A DNA stretch of 64,000 bases from Priestia megaterium. Lineage in GTDB: Bacteria > Bacillota > Bacilli > Bacillales > Bacillaceae_H. The translations under genes were made by a program, and so were the position numbers. How positions within the stretch are numbered: the first letter of the stretch is position 1; each line of letters starts with the position of its first letter. Of the stretch, positions 8,838-16,793 are shown piece after piece. Under the pieces are notes generated by a model. That model ran no database searches. It was not told where the DNA came from and was given only the letters and a program-made list of their open reading frames with translations. The DNA lies in assembly GCF_023824195.1 (NCBI RefSeq), contig NZ_CP085442.1:3758001-3822000 (forward strand). Reading direction: 5' to 3'.

Positions 8838-9151
8838 AAAGAGACTGTGACAAACGTATTTTAGTTGAAGGAAGATCCGAACGATTATTCGTTCGGATTT
8901 TTTCATTGGTAGGGTGAACGTAGGTTTCATGTATGTAGATGCTTCTAGCGGTTGATTGGAGGACAAGGCGAAGACTCCTGCGGGAAAAGCGGAAGGGATG
9001 AGACCCCGCAGGAGCGCAAGCGACGAGGAGGCTTAGCGGCCGTCCGCGGAAAGCGAAGTCTTGCACGGAAATCAACAGCGGTGTCACAAGCGCTCCATAC
9101 TAGCTCCTTTATCCCATTTGTTCGTCTTTAGATTAGATGCCTCAATCTCAT
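8838..9151 (+). repeat. Dispersed structured repeat, copy 2 (long form)
   Basis: Inverted relative to copies 1, 3, 4 and 5 on the map, but again oriented with its hairpin toward the end of the adjacent gene (VOC, ends at 8828). Ends AAAGAGACTGTGACA and, on the other side, CTCAATCTCAT. It contains the shared blocks GTGAACGTAGGTTTCATG, the GGAG-flanked CTGCGGG stem and TTGCACGGAAATCAACAG. It also carries about 38 extra bases (9011-9048) that only copy 4 shares. It overlaps the stop of the small ORF at 9148-9288. Confidence 0.85.
8876..8903 (+). terminator. Repeat-borne terminator of the VOC gene
   Basis: TCCGAACGA-TTAT-TCGTTCGGA followed by six T: a nine-bp stem with a tetraloop, 48 bases after the VOC stop codon. 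Confidence 0.85.
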
Positions 9152-9288
9152 TGTTTTGGCCCTTCTTTTTGCTTTTCTTTCCACAGCATGTATAGCAACA
9201 GTCCTAGCACACAAAATGCCACTCCAAACATTGTTAAAGGAAATAAAAATGTATTAATAAAATGATGATAAACCCATGAATCGTTCAT
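9148..9288 (-). CDS. Small single-helix membrane protein
   Basis: A 46-residue frame. It has a short polar start MNDSWVYHHFINT, one hydrophobic helix (about residues 14-36, FLFPLTMFGVAFCVLGLLLY) and a basic tail LWKEKQKEGPKQ. A GGAG lies eight bases before the ATG. The TGA stop lies at the outer edge of repeat copy 2, so the repeat may have been inserted at or altered its 3' end. Family not recognised. Confidence comes from the ribosome site and the membrane-protein composition alone. Confidence 0.5.
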   Translation of the reverse strand: MNDSWVYHHFINTFLFPLTMFGVAFCVLGLLLYMLWKEKQKEGPKQ

Positions 9289-9479
9289 CTAACCAGCTCC
9301 AATACGCACCGTTTTTTTTACAGTATGCCCTAATATAAACTTTTTTATATTGTGTTAAATATCATGGTTTCTATCATATTTCTTTTCCTTTTTAATAGAG
9401 TAAATAGTAGATACATAACATTCTCCTCTTAGAGTTCTCATCCGCTGATTTCAAAATTTTATTAGAGGAGGTTTACTCT

Positions 9480-10664
9480 ATGAAAAACAAGTTCACCGAA
9501 AAGCCTAAAAAGCTTTTTTGGATCCTTTCTTATAAATCATTAATTATCGCTATACTATTTGTTCTCTTAACATCTGCTGCTATTTTTACCGTCACGTATT
9601 CAACTCTTCAGCATACGCTGCGCTCAAACGTTGTCTATCAAGCACTATCAAATTATAAAGCCCAAAGCTTGTTCTACTTCATGCATACGGAAAACCATCA
9701 TTTCTCTCATGCCTTTGAAGAAGACTTCTCTCCGCCTCCTCTCTCTTCTGTCGCCCTGCAGCTTGCGACGAATATTCGCGTGGCGGATACAAGAAGTCTA
9801 TTTGGATCAGAACTGCCCGGCTTTTCTATTTTTGATTCTCATATTCTATTAGCCGGTGAAGGAACGGATTATACCACGATTCCTCATGAATCGGCTCCTC
9901 CTCTCGAAAGCATTTCCGGGGAGCGTGATTTGGATCCTGCTGAAAGCAAAACGTACGAAGAAAGTAAAAAACAGTCTCAAACACAGGCCAAGCAAAGTAC
10001 GGGAGACAAAAAAGTTGTGTACATCTACCACACGCACAGCTGGGAATCTTATTTCCCTTTACTTGGTATACAAGGTGAAGCGAACGAAAATAAAGCCGTT
10101 GATAACAAAACCAACATCACGCTCGTTGGTCAGATGCTAGGAATGGAATTAAAAGCAGATGGAATCGGCTCGGAAGTAGATACAACTAACATGACACAAA
10201 AGCTTAATGAAAAAGGCTGGGGTACAGGACGAGCCTATGCGATGTCTCGCAGCGTGGTGGAAACGGCTCTTCAGCAAAACAAAGACGTCGATTATTTAAT
10301 TGATATTCATCGTGATTCGCTGCGTCAAGAAAAAACAACGGCTGCTATCAACGGCAAATCGTACGCTAAAATGATGATTGTATTAGGTGAAGCGAACCCG
10401 AAATTTGATGAAAACGTTAAAATGGCCAAAGCGATTCATGAAAAGCTAGAGTAAAAATATCCAGGCCTTAGCCGCGGAGTGTTAAGCAAAAAGAAAACAA
10501 GCGGCAATAATGGGTTATATAATCAAGATTTATCCGACCGCTCCATTTTAATTGAAGTAGGCGGCGTCGATAACAATATGGAAGAACTCACAAACACCGT
10601 CAAAGCTTTTTCAGATGTGTTCAGCGAGTACTACTGGCAAGCTGAAAAAGTAAATGCGCAGTAA
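9480..10664 (+). pseudogene. Stage II sporulation protein P paralogue split by an in-frame stop
   Basis: SpoIIP is a membrane-anchored cell wall amidase/endopeptidase used in engulfment. The frame begins with an N-terminal membrane helix (about residues 18-40), a low-complexity linker and the SpoIIP catalytic domain: VVYIYHTHSWESYFP with the zinc-ligand His, and DYLIDIHRDSL. TAA at 10452-10454 interrupts it after IHEKLE. The same frame then continues without shift as KYPGLSRGVLSKK, GLYNQDLSDRSILIEVGGVD with the conserved Glu, and a VFSEYYWQAEKVN tail, to TAA at 10662. The first part (324 residues) lacks the conserved Glu segment, so it should be inactive unless the stop is read through. A terminator follows the full-length end. 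Confidence 0.85.
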
Positions 10665-10666
10665 AT

Positions 10667-10698
10667 AAAAAACTAGCTACCCAAGGTAGCTAGTTTTT
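10667..10698 (+). terminator. Bidirectional terminator after the SpoIIP paralogue
   Basis: AAAACTAGCTAC-CCAAG-GTAGCTAGTTTTT. The opposite-strand small CxxC gene has its TAG stop inside this stem. Confidence 0.85.
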
Positions 10699-10839
10699 GT
10701 TTTTATGAGAGTCACGCTTCTCCTCTTCTTCACAAGCAAAGCACACAAGCTTGCCTTCAACAACCACACCGTTCAAAAACCCTTCTAAGCAGTACACGTT
10801 CTTTTGACATACCGTGCAGATTCCAACGTACTCTTTCAC
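10690..10839 (-). CDS. 49-residue protein with two CxxC pairs
   Basis: Starts with GTG (reads MKEYVGICTVCQKNVYC) ten bases after GGAG and ends inside the shared terminator. Two Cys pairs, ICTVC and VCFAC, with a third Cys between and a charged tail EEEEKRDSHKNKN, suggest a tiny zinc ribbon or treble clef. Proteins of this size with two CxxC knuckles in bacilli often act by protein-protein contact, but no family is recognised. The terminator-embedded stop and good ribosome site support it as real. Confidence 0.6.
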   Translation of the reverse strand: MKEYVGICTVCQKNVYCLEGFLNGVVVEGKLVCFACEEEEKRDSHKNKN

Positions 10840-10873
10840 GACTTTCTCACTCCTTCCATACTATTAAAAACCA

Positions 10874-10899
10874 TAAAAAAAAGCTCTATTAAAGAGCTT
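10874..10899 (-). terminator. Terminator of the GGDEF-EAL gene
   Basis: On the minus strand AAGCTCTTT-AAT-AGAGCTT is followed by a run of seven T. Confidence 0.75.
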
Positions 10900-10922
10900 C
10901 TTTCCGTACATAGGATTTTCCT

Positions 10923-12638
10923 TCATTTCAACAAACGGCCCATTTCCTCAGGAGAAAGCGGCTTATCAAATATATAGCCTTGACCGATATGACAGCCTTG
11001 TTCCGTCACAAACTGCAGCTGTTCTTCGTTTTCGATTCCTTCTGCAGTTAGATCAAAGTTAAGTTTCTTTCCCATTTGAATAATTGTTTCCACCAGCACT
11101 TTTCCAACTTCGTCTAAGTCGTCAATAAATGATTTATCAATTTTTAACGTATTAATCGGCAAGTGTTTAAGATAGCTAAGGGATGAATAGCACGTTCCGA
11201 AATCATCCATCGCCACTTTTACCCCTAGACTCCGCAGGCGGTTTAACACTTTTTTCGATTCTTGACTGTTTTGAATAACGCTTTCAGTGATTTCAAGTTC
11301 CAGAAAGTGCGGCTCAAGGCCCGTTTTTTTCAAAATCTGTTCAATATCCGCTACGAATCGTGAGGACTTCAGCTGAATAGGTGACACGTTCACCCCTATT
11401 TTACTCGCTTTTGAATTCAGTTTCGTCCATGTTTTCATTTGCTTACACGCTTCTTCTAATACCCATTTGCCAACCTGCACAATTAGACCTACTTCTTCTA
11501 AAATGGGCAAAAATTCATTTGGATAGACGGTACCAAATTCTGCGCTATTCCAGCGGATAAGCGCTTCTGCCCCTATGACATCAGACGTCTTTAAATCGAT
11601 TAGCGGCTGATAAACGAGCTGAAACTCGTTTCTTTCTAGCGCATACTTTAACTCATTCTCCATGCTGATTGTTTTAATTATTCGTTCATTTGATGAAGAC
11701 GAACTCATTTCATATGTGTTTCGTCCATTTCGTTTTGCCACATACATGGCAATATCTGCTTGCTTGACCAGTCGATCAATTAGTTCGTCTGCATCTTTTG
11801 GAACAATATGCTGCTGACATTCCTTTGAAAATAGGCTGATGCCAACGCTTGTAGAGGTTAGCACTTTATCTCCGTCTATATAAAAAGGAAGCGACATTTC
11901 TTTTACAATCTGCTCAGTCATTTCTTCAATTTCCTCAACATTTTTTAGTGAATGCAGCACTAAAATGAACTCATCGCCCCCGTGCCGCGAGATAAAATCA
12001 GAGGAAGGAATACATTTTTTTAATCTTTCTGCTACGCGCCTCAGCAGCACATCGCCGTGATGATGGCCAAGCGTATCATTTATTGATTTAAAGCGGTCTA
12101 AATCCAAAAATAAAATGGCTAGCAGTTCAGGAGATTCTCGATCTAAAAGCAGTTTTTTCAGCTGCTTGTTTAACCAGTAGCGATTAGGCAAATTGGTTAA
12201 AGGATCATAATAAGCCATTTGCTTAATTTTTTCTTCATATGCTTTTCGTTTTGTAATATCATTGCGAATCGATACGTATTGATACGGCTTGCCTCGTTCA
12301 TCTAAAAAAGGAACAATGGTTGTATCCACCCAGTAATACGAACCGTCTTTTGCTTTATTTTTTATTTCTCCGTGCCATACCTTACCGGATCTGATCGTGC
12401 TCCATAACTCCTTAAAAAACAAGCTTGAATGATGTTTCGAATTAATAATACGATGATCCTGACCGTGAAGCTCATGTCTTTCGTACTTAGAAATTTCACA
12501 GAATTTATCGTTCACGTGATTGATGAATCCGCGACTATCCGTAATCGCTACAATCGATGATTCATTTAACGCAAGTTCAATATCATTTAGTTTTTTCAGC
12601 GCTTCTTTAAATTTATATTCAAAATGCCTGTTTTCCAT
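10923..12638 (-). CDS. PAS-GGDEF-EAL cyclic di-GMP enzyme
   Basis: A 571-residue cytoplasmic protein. A PAS domain lies at about residues 20-130 ([36 protein letters not shown] as the PAC end). A diguanylate cyclase domain at about 140-305 has an intact GGDEF motif at 220-224. An EAL phosphodiesterase domain at about 328-565 has EAL at 358-360, [21 protein letters not shown] and LKIDKSFI. Both catalytic motifs look intact, so net activity cannot be told. There is no membrane segment, so the PAS domain probably senses an internal signal. The gene stands alone with its own terminator; c-di-GMP controls motility and surface polysaccharide in bacilli. Confidence 0.93.
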   Translation of the reverse strand: MENRHFEYKFKEALKKLNDIELALNESSIVAITDSRGFINHVNDKFCEISKYERHELHGQDHRIINSKHHSSLFFKELWSTIRSGKVWHGEIKNKAKDGSYYWVDTTIVPFLDERGKPYQYVSIRNDITKRKAYEEKIKQMAYYDPLTNLPNRYWLNKQLKKLLLDRESPELLAILFLDLDRFKSINDTLGHHHGDVLLRRVAERLKKCIPSSDFISRHGGDEFILVLHSLKNVEEIEEMTEQIVKEMSLPFYIDGDKVLTSTSVGISLFSKECQQHIVPKDADELIDRLVKQADIAMYVAKRNGRNTYEMSSSSSNERIIKTISMENELKYALERNEFQLVYQPLIDLKTSDVIGAEALIRWNSAEFGTVYPNEFLPILEEVGLIVQVGKWVLEEACKQMKTWTKLNSKASKIGVNVSPIQLKSSRFVADIEQILKKTGLEPHFLELEITESVIQNSQESKKVLNRLRSLGVKVAMDDFGTCYSSLSYLKHLPINTLKIDKSFIDDLDEVGKVLVETIIQMGKKLNFDLTAEGIENEEQLQFVTEQGCHIGQGYIFDKPLSPEEMGRLLK

Positions 12639-12970
12639 AGCCTATACACCTTTATCAAAATATTAACGATAAAACAAAACCCATGACGAAATGATAGAGA
12701 GGAATCGTGAATAATGAATACAATTTAATCAGCAACGGATTAATCTGTCCGATTACCTTACATTATTAAAATAGTAAGCGTAGGATCGCTTCTTTTCCTC
12801 TTTTCACCTTCACAAACTTATTACAAGAAGTTCGTAAAAAAATTGATAGATTGTTTCGTTTATCCATGTCTTTTATCACAACTTTTCTATGGTACCATTA
12901 AAATGATTTTTATAGAAATGAAAGTGTACTTTCTTCACGTAATTGCCATACCTTTTGTATCGTAAATAGA
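12639..12970. other. Intergenic stretch without recognised feature
   Basis: About 330 AT-rich bases upstream of the GGDEF-EAL gene and up to repeat copy 3. It should hold the promoter of that gene. I see no coding frame with a ribosome site and no strong hairpin. Confidence 0.5.
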
Positions 12971-13270
12971 AAAAGTGGTTGAAACATAATTAAATGAATC
13001 CAATCTAAAGACGAACAAATGGGATACATGAGCTAGACTGCTTGTGACACCGCAGTTGATTTCTGTGCAAGACTTCGCTTTTTGCGGGGTCTCACCTCTT
13101 CGGCTTTCCCCGCAGGAGTCTTCGCCTTACCCTCCAAACAACAGCTAGAAGGAACTAAACAGATGAAACCTACGTTCACCATAACAAAAAAAAAACGAAC
13201 CACTAATCAAAAATTTTGATCCATGGTTCGTTTTTCACTTCGGCTAAAATACTTTTCTCCAAGAGGCTTT
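12971..13270 (-). repeat. Dispersed structured repeat, copy 3 (short form)
   Basis: Ends AAAAGTGGTTGAAACATAA and CCAAGAGGCTTTTT. It shares the core blocks GTTGATTTCTGTGCAAGAC, TGCGGGG/CCCCGCA and ATGAAACCTACGTTCACC with the other copies. The terminator hairpin at its right end has a different sequence from the other four copies but keeps its pairing. It sits just behind the polysaccharide deacetylase (minus strand, ends at 13287). Confidence 0.85.
13185..13235 (-). terminator. Repeat-borne terminator of the deacetylase gene
   Basis: On the minus strand AAAAACGAACCA pairs with TGGTTCGTTTTT around an inner ATCAAAA/TTTTGAT stem, ending in ten T. In the other copies this position is TCCGAACGA/TCGTTCGGA. 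Confidence 0.85.
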
Positions 13271-13286
13271 TTCCACTTTCTTCTTA

Positions 13287-14150
13287 TTAGCCCGTATGCG
13301 TCAGCCACGGAAGAATGAGATTTTGAAAGATTTTGTTGTATACAACAATCCGGTTAAGATAATACGGATCGTTGTCTTTTGTAATAACGTGAGGGGCTAA
13401 AATAGCTGCTTGGTGAAAACCAGCATCTTTCACAATCTTAGCTACATCATCATTTGTATTGCCGTATGGATACGCAAAGTAAACCAGGGCTATTCCTAAA
13501 TGGTTCTTAATCGTTTCTTTGCTTTTTCGTAAATCACGAGCAAACGCGCTGTATTTAGCAGGCGTCAGAAATAAAGGCTTGTCTTCTTCTAAACGGTGCA
13601 TGTCATATGTATGAGAACCGATTGTCGCAAGGCCACTGTCTTTCATTTCTTTTAGCTGACTCCACGAAGCCATGTTTAAATTTTGAAAATCAGTTGCCCC
13701 CACTTGTCCTGCGATTACATATAGGGTAAACGGAATGTTTTCCTTTTTTAAAATTGGAAACGCGTTTTGATAAACAGTACGGTCAATATCATCAAATGAA
13801 ATCCATACGCAGCGTTTTGGAAACGTGCCTTTTTGCTGATACGTTTCAATATCTTTTGGCGTAACAAACGTAGCGTCAAGTTCCTTCAGCTTTTTTAACT
13901 GATGTTCAAAATCATTGCTGTAGACGCTGTACTCTGTCAGTTCGTCAGACTTTGTAACTGAGCTGACAATTCGATTAAACCAATTATGCTTGCGCACGCG
14001 ATGATAATTTAAGCCTAAGCATCCGTTCGTCTCAAGCGCTGGCTCCACGGTCGTTGTTGCTTTCGCCTTGTCTTCCCAGTTCACTACTTTAAAGAAAATA
14101 AAGCCAACTACCGCTGCCGCAATCAAAAGAAAGAATACATATTTCTTCAT
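13287..14150 (-). CDS. Exported polysaccharide deacetylase (NodB domain, IcaB/PgaB-like)
   Basis: A 287-residue protein with an N-terminal membrane anchor/signal (about residues 3-22, YVFFLLIAAAVVGFIFFKVV) and a carbohydrate esterase 4 NodB domain. GLNYHRVRKHNW, ISFDDID with the catalytic/metal Asp pair, GSHTYDMHRL with the metal His pair and YFAYPYGNTNDDV are visible. The order and the early YHR motif resemble IcaB/PgaB, which de-N-acetylate poly-N-acetylglucosamine; xylan- or peptidoglycan-type substrates remain possible. It acts outside the membrane. A short upstream frame overlaps its ATG by four bases. The terminator comes from repeat copy 3. Confidence 0.88.
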   Translation of the reverse strand: MKKYVFFLLIAAAVVGFIFFKVVNWEDKAKATTTVEPALETNGCLGLNYHRVRKHNWFNRIVSSVTKSDELTEYSVYSNDFEHQLKKLKELDATFVTPKDIETYQQKGTFPKRCVWISFDDIDRTVYQNAFPILKKENIPFTLYVIAGQVGATDFQNLNMASWSQLKEMKDSGLATIGSHTYDMHRLEEDKPLFLTPAKYSAFARDLRKSKETIKNHLGIALVYFAYPYGNTNDDVAKIVKDAGFHQAAILAPHVITKDNDPYYLNRIVVYNKIFQNLILPWLTHTG

Positions 14151-14311
14151 GCGTGCTTCCTCTCCTCAGTATGTTTTAACGGATTAACATCACACTCGAT
14201 GTACTGTGCACGCTGAAGCTCTTGAATTTGATCCTTGGATAAAAGCTCAAGACGCTCTAAATCTTTGATACTCGTATACGCCGGCTCTTTTTTTATTCCT
14301 ATATTATACAA
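14147..14311 (-). CDS. Possible short upstream ORF coupled to the deacetylase
   Basis: An open frame of 54 codons ends in TGA overlapping the deacetylase start as ATGA, the usual sign of translational coupling. The peptide is charged and helical (SIKDLERLELLSKDQIQELQ). However the only possible start in frame is TTG at 14309-14311, directly after AAGGG and overlapping a TATAAT, so no convincing initiation site is seen. It could be a degraded gene or use an unusual start. Confidence 0.3.
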   Translation of the reverse strand: MYNIGIKKEPAYTSIKDLERLELLSKDQIQELQRAQYIECDVNPLKHTEERKHA

Positions 14312-14457
14312 CCCTTATATGTAAGTAAGAAGCACCAATAAAGGATGGGCAAGTTACCTACTTAAAGAAGTGACATATAGTATCTTTGTAGATTAAAAGC
14401 GTGATGGTTGCAGGTAGTATACTAAAGAAACCCTTTCCCTAAGGAGGAATAACAGAT

Positions 14458-14976
14458 ATGGACGAACAAATTCAAAAACTGCTCAATAACTTAATTCAAC
14501 TTGAACACGTCTCTTCGACTTTATACCTAGCTATGTCTAACTATATGAATCGATTAAACTATAAAGGAATGGGCAGCTGGCTGCGTTTGCAGTCTGAAGA
14601 AGAACGCACTCATATGCTAAAACTCATTGACTACTTAGTTGACCGCGGCGGAACGGTGGAATTAAGCTCTTTGCCTGCTCAGCCAAGTGAGTTTGGGACA
14701 CCGTTAGAAACGTTTCAAAAAGTATTGGAGCATGAGAAGTTCGTCACGAATTCTTATCGTCAAGCGTTTCAATTTATCAGCCAAGCGAATGACCCTCAAA
14801 CTTTAGTCATCGTGCAGGACTTTTTACGAGAACAAGTCGACGAAGAAGCTCAAGCTCAAACGATTGTAGACCGTCTAAAAATCGCCCAAAATAACCCTGC
14901 AGCTATTTTTATACTTGATCAAGAACTAGGACAGCGAAAAGCTGCACCAGCGGGTGGAGCAGCTGCGCAAGGTTAA
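14458..14976 (+). CDS. Non-haem ferritin
   Basis: A 172-residue four-helix ferritin that oxidises and stores iron in the cytosol. Ferroxidase ligands are in place: Glu16 and Tyr23 on helix A, EEERTHM (Glu49, His52) on helix B, EHEK on helix C and REQVDEE on helix D. The fold matches bacterial FtnA rather than Dps (no N-terminal extension, about 165 core residues). An Ala/Gly-rich tail APAGGAAAQG ends the protein. AAGGAGG lies about eight bases before the ATG. A His/Tyr-rich small frame follows almost directly. Confidence 0.92.
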   Translation: MDEQIQKLLNNLIQLEHVSSTLYLAMSNYMNRLNYKGMGSWLRLQSEEERTHMLKLIDYLVDRGGTVELSSLPAQPSEFGTPLETFQKVLEHEKFVTNSYRQAFQFISQANDPQTLVIVQDFLREQVDEEAQAQTIVDRLKIAQNNPAAIFILDQELGQRKAAPAGGAAAQG

Positions 14977-14998
14977 AAGCGCAGAAGAGTGTAGAACA

Positions 14999-15199
14999 AT
15001 GTGCAGAACCAATAACACGACGCCCGTTTCCTTGTTTCGAGTTGGTATTCATCACGGCTATTATGGCTATCCGCCCAATGTGTATAACGCCATTCAAAGA
15101 CTTATGAATCAATATATGCATCAGCTTCACTATGATCGTCCTCAATACGTTCACGTCTACTACGTGCACCCTTCTCTTATTCATTACTACCTTCACTAA
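14999..15199 (+). CDS. Putative His/Tyr-rich small protein
   Basis: A 66-residue frame rich in His and Tyr: GIHHGYYGYPPNVYN, NQYMHQLHYDRPQYVHVYYV and a final LIHYYLH. It begins 23 bases after the ferritin stop with a weak GAAGAG ribosome site; the open frame continues upstream into the ferritin end, with a GTG at 14954. The composition is unlike a chance shadow and recalls metal-binding or spore coat peptides. Its place behind ferritin makes a role in metal handling conceivable, but this is inference. A long opposite-strand frame here is treated as the shadow. Confidence 0.45.
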   Translation: MCRTNNTTPVSLFRVGIHHGYYGYPPNVYNAIQRLMNQYMHQLHYDRPQYVHVYYVHPSLIHYYLH

Positions 15200-15343
15200 G
15201 TTAAGGAGAGTAGGAATTTTGCTTCTTGAAGAAATTCACCGTTTCTCCACCCTAATTCAGGAATTCCAATCAAAAATATGGATATTTATGCTAATATAGA
15301 TTTTGTTAATCAAATAAAGAAACAATTATTAGCGGGGTGTCAT

Positions 15344-15499
15344 ATGGATAATCAATACGTTGTAGGATGGGGAACGGTGGCTTTAATTAATGCCGGATTA
15401 GCGCAAGGTAAAAATCGAACGGGTCTGAACTGGTTCTTATTATCTCTTGCTTTAGGACCGCTTGCTACCTTCATCTTACTGCTGGTTGAAAAAGGATGA
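15344..15499 (+). CDS. Small two-helix membrane protein
   Basis: A 51-residue protein. It has WGTVALINAGLAQGKNRTG, a polar turn and NWFLLSLALGPLATFILLLVE as a membrane segment, with a weaker hydrophobic stretch before the turn. The NxGLAQGKNR-GLNWFLLSLxLGPxAT pattern is familiar from uncharacterised small bacterial membrane proteins. The start at 15344 follows GCGGGGTG at five bases and drops 22 upstream residues. A hairpin terminator follows eight bases after the stop. Confidence 0.65.
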   Translation: MDNQYVVGWGTVALINAGLAQGKNRTGLNWFLLSLALGPLATFILLLVEKG

Positions 15500-15506
15500 A
15501 GATTGG

Positions 15507-15535
15507 TTCAAAGCTCATTGCTTTGAGCTTTTTTC
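15507..15535 (+). terminator. Terminator of the small membrane protein gene
   Basis: TTCAAAGC-TCATT-GCTTTGAG followed by CTTTTTTC. Confidence 0.8.
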
Positions 15536-15967
15536 TTTATTCTTCAACTATAACTGCTCTCCAAAACAAGTAAAAAAAGCACCGCTTGAAATTTTTTTCT
15601 AGACTTAATATGCATAAATCTATTCATCATTCAGCGTAAATCCGGCTGCATTTTGTTAATAAAAAACCTACTCTGTAGAAAAGGGAGGAAGCTCCTTTTT
15701 AAACCTTTGTTTCCGACAATAAAATCAAAAGAAAGAAAAACGCTTTTATTCTATGCTTTTCTAACTAACAGATTAACTGTTTTCTTCAGATGTTTACCAT
15801 TTACACGGGACAGCTGTGCATCTACTGAATGAGGTCAAACTTCCTGTATTTCTCAATCTGTAGGATGAATAAATACTCATTTTCTTCATTTGACAAAGAA
15901 ATAAATGCTGTGTAATTTAAGTAACATACCCCATCTAAAATGTTTTTAGAAAGGATTAAGTAGCAAG
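15536..15967. other. Intergenic stretch with orphan hairpin and promoter
   Basis: 430 bases without a gene. It contains a terminator-like hairpin at 15679-15700 (AAAAGGGAG-GAAG-CTCCTTTTT) with no gene immediately before it, and a probable promoter TTGACA-N17-TAATTT at 15890-15918 serving the AbrB-repeat gene. Confidence 0.5.
15890..15918 (+). promoter_or_regulatory. SigA-type promoter of the AbrB-repeat gene
   Basis: A perfect -35 TTGACA, 17-base spacer and TAATTT preceded by TG. It lies 50 bases before the ATG. Confidence 0.6.
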
Positions 15968-16693
15968 ATGCGTACAAAAAAAGAAGAGTGTATAATTGAC
16001 GAAATGGGAAGAGTATCCCTTCCTTCTTTGTTTATGCAACTAACGAAACTCAAGACGAACGACAAAGTTTTTTTACGAAGCTGTGATGATTGGATTATTA
16101 TCGATCATCATGATGAAAATGTCCCCGTTCCTTCTCATATCTTCATTCGAACAATTGACCATATGGGTAGAATAGTCATTCCGAGATCCCTGCGAGATGA
16201 CTATGAACTTAAGCCCTTTGATTATGTAGAACTATACGTGGTAGAACAGCAAATTGTTATGAAAAAAAGAGACGAAAAATCGATAGCGCTTTCACAAAAA
16301 CCTGCGGCGTCTCCTCCTTATTATGCAACATTAACTGGACGGCAGATTCAGCTCACTTCTGAACTTTTAATGTCAGTCGAATTGGATGCAAACATGGAGG
16401 TTCAATTTTTTATTAATCAAGAAAATAACATTGTGATTCAAAAATATGAAATGAGTTTTGGCAAGAAAACGACTTTAACATTTACGGCTCAATCTCGAAA
16501 AATTGATGACCGTTTTCGACTTACTATTCCTAAAAAGCTGCGAGATGATTTCTCCATCCACTCAGGTACGATGTTAAAAATAAAAACAGGTAATAAGCAG
16601 CTAATTTTAGAAAAAGTGGAGAATGAAAAAGAGATTAGCAGCGTATTATCTCAGCAAATAGACGCAGCAATTGTTGAAAAATTATCGAAATAA
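15968..16693 (+). CDS. Protein with four tandem SpoVT/AbrB-like domains
   Basis: A 241-residue protein made of four similar units of about 45 residues. Unit 1 (about 9-47) has IDEMGRVSLP and KVFLRSCDDWIIID. Unit 2 (about 60-98) has IDHMGRIVIPRSLRDDYELK and VELYVVEQQIVMKK. Unit 3 (about 117-152) is diverged, with LTGRQIQLTSELLMSVEL. Unit 4 (about 170-215) has IDDRFRLTIPKKLRDDFSIH and LKIKTGNKQLILEK. The G-R-hydrophobic-x-hydrophobic-P core is that of the AbrB swapped-hairpin DNA-binding fold, normally one per chain in a homodimer. It is probably a transition-state type DNA-binding regulator in which one chain forms two pseudo-dimers. It stands alone. Confidence 0.8.
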   Translation: MRTKKEECIIDEMGRVSLPSLFMQLTKLKTNDKVFLRSCDDWIIIDHHDENVPVPSHIFIRTIDHMGRIVIPRSLRDDYELKPFDYVELYVVEQQIVMKKRDEKSIALSQKPAASPPYYATLTGRQIQLTSELLMSVELDANMEVQFFINQENNIVIQKYEMSFGKKTTLTFTAQSRKIDDRFRLTIPKKLRDDFSIHSGTMLKIKTGNKQLILEKVENEKEISSVLSQQIDAAIVEKLSK

Positions 16694-16735
16694 GAACGAC
16701 GCAAAAAACAAATGGTTCCCTACGACTTCAAAGCA

Positions 16736-16788
16736 AAAGCTAAGAGTTACGCATAGACTGACCCTTTCTATACTCAACTCTTAGCTTT
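16736..16788 (+). terminator. Bidirectional terminator with long loop
   Basis: AAAGCTAAGAGTT and AACTCTTAGCTTT form a 13-bp perfect stem around a 27-base loop that itself contains TAGA/TCTA. It lies between the convergent AbrB-repeat and lipoprotein genes. Confidence 0.75.
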
Positions 16789-16793
16789 TAGAC

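Noticed and set aside
8722..9087. Minus-strand frame of 121 codons through repeat copy 2
   Set aside because: Its middle reads like the frame at 19127-19330 (LISVQDFAFRGRPLSLLV versus MISVQGFAFRGRPMSLLV), but both are translations of the repeat core. The short copies 1, 3 and 5 lack it and there is no ribosome site.
14909..15196. Minus-strand frame of 95 codons antisense to the ferritin end
   Set aside because: No ribosome site and unlikely composition; the plus-strand His/Tyr-rich frame is a better reading.
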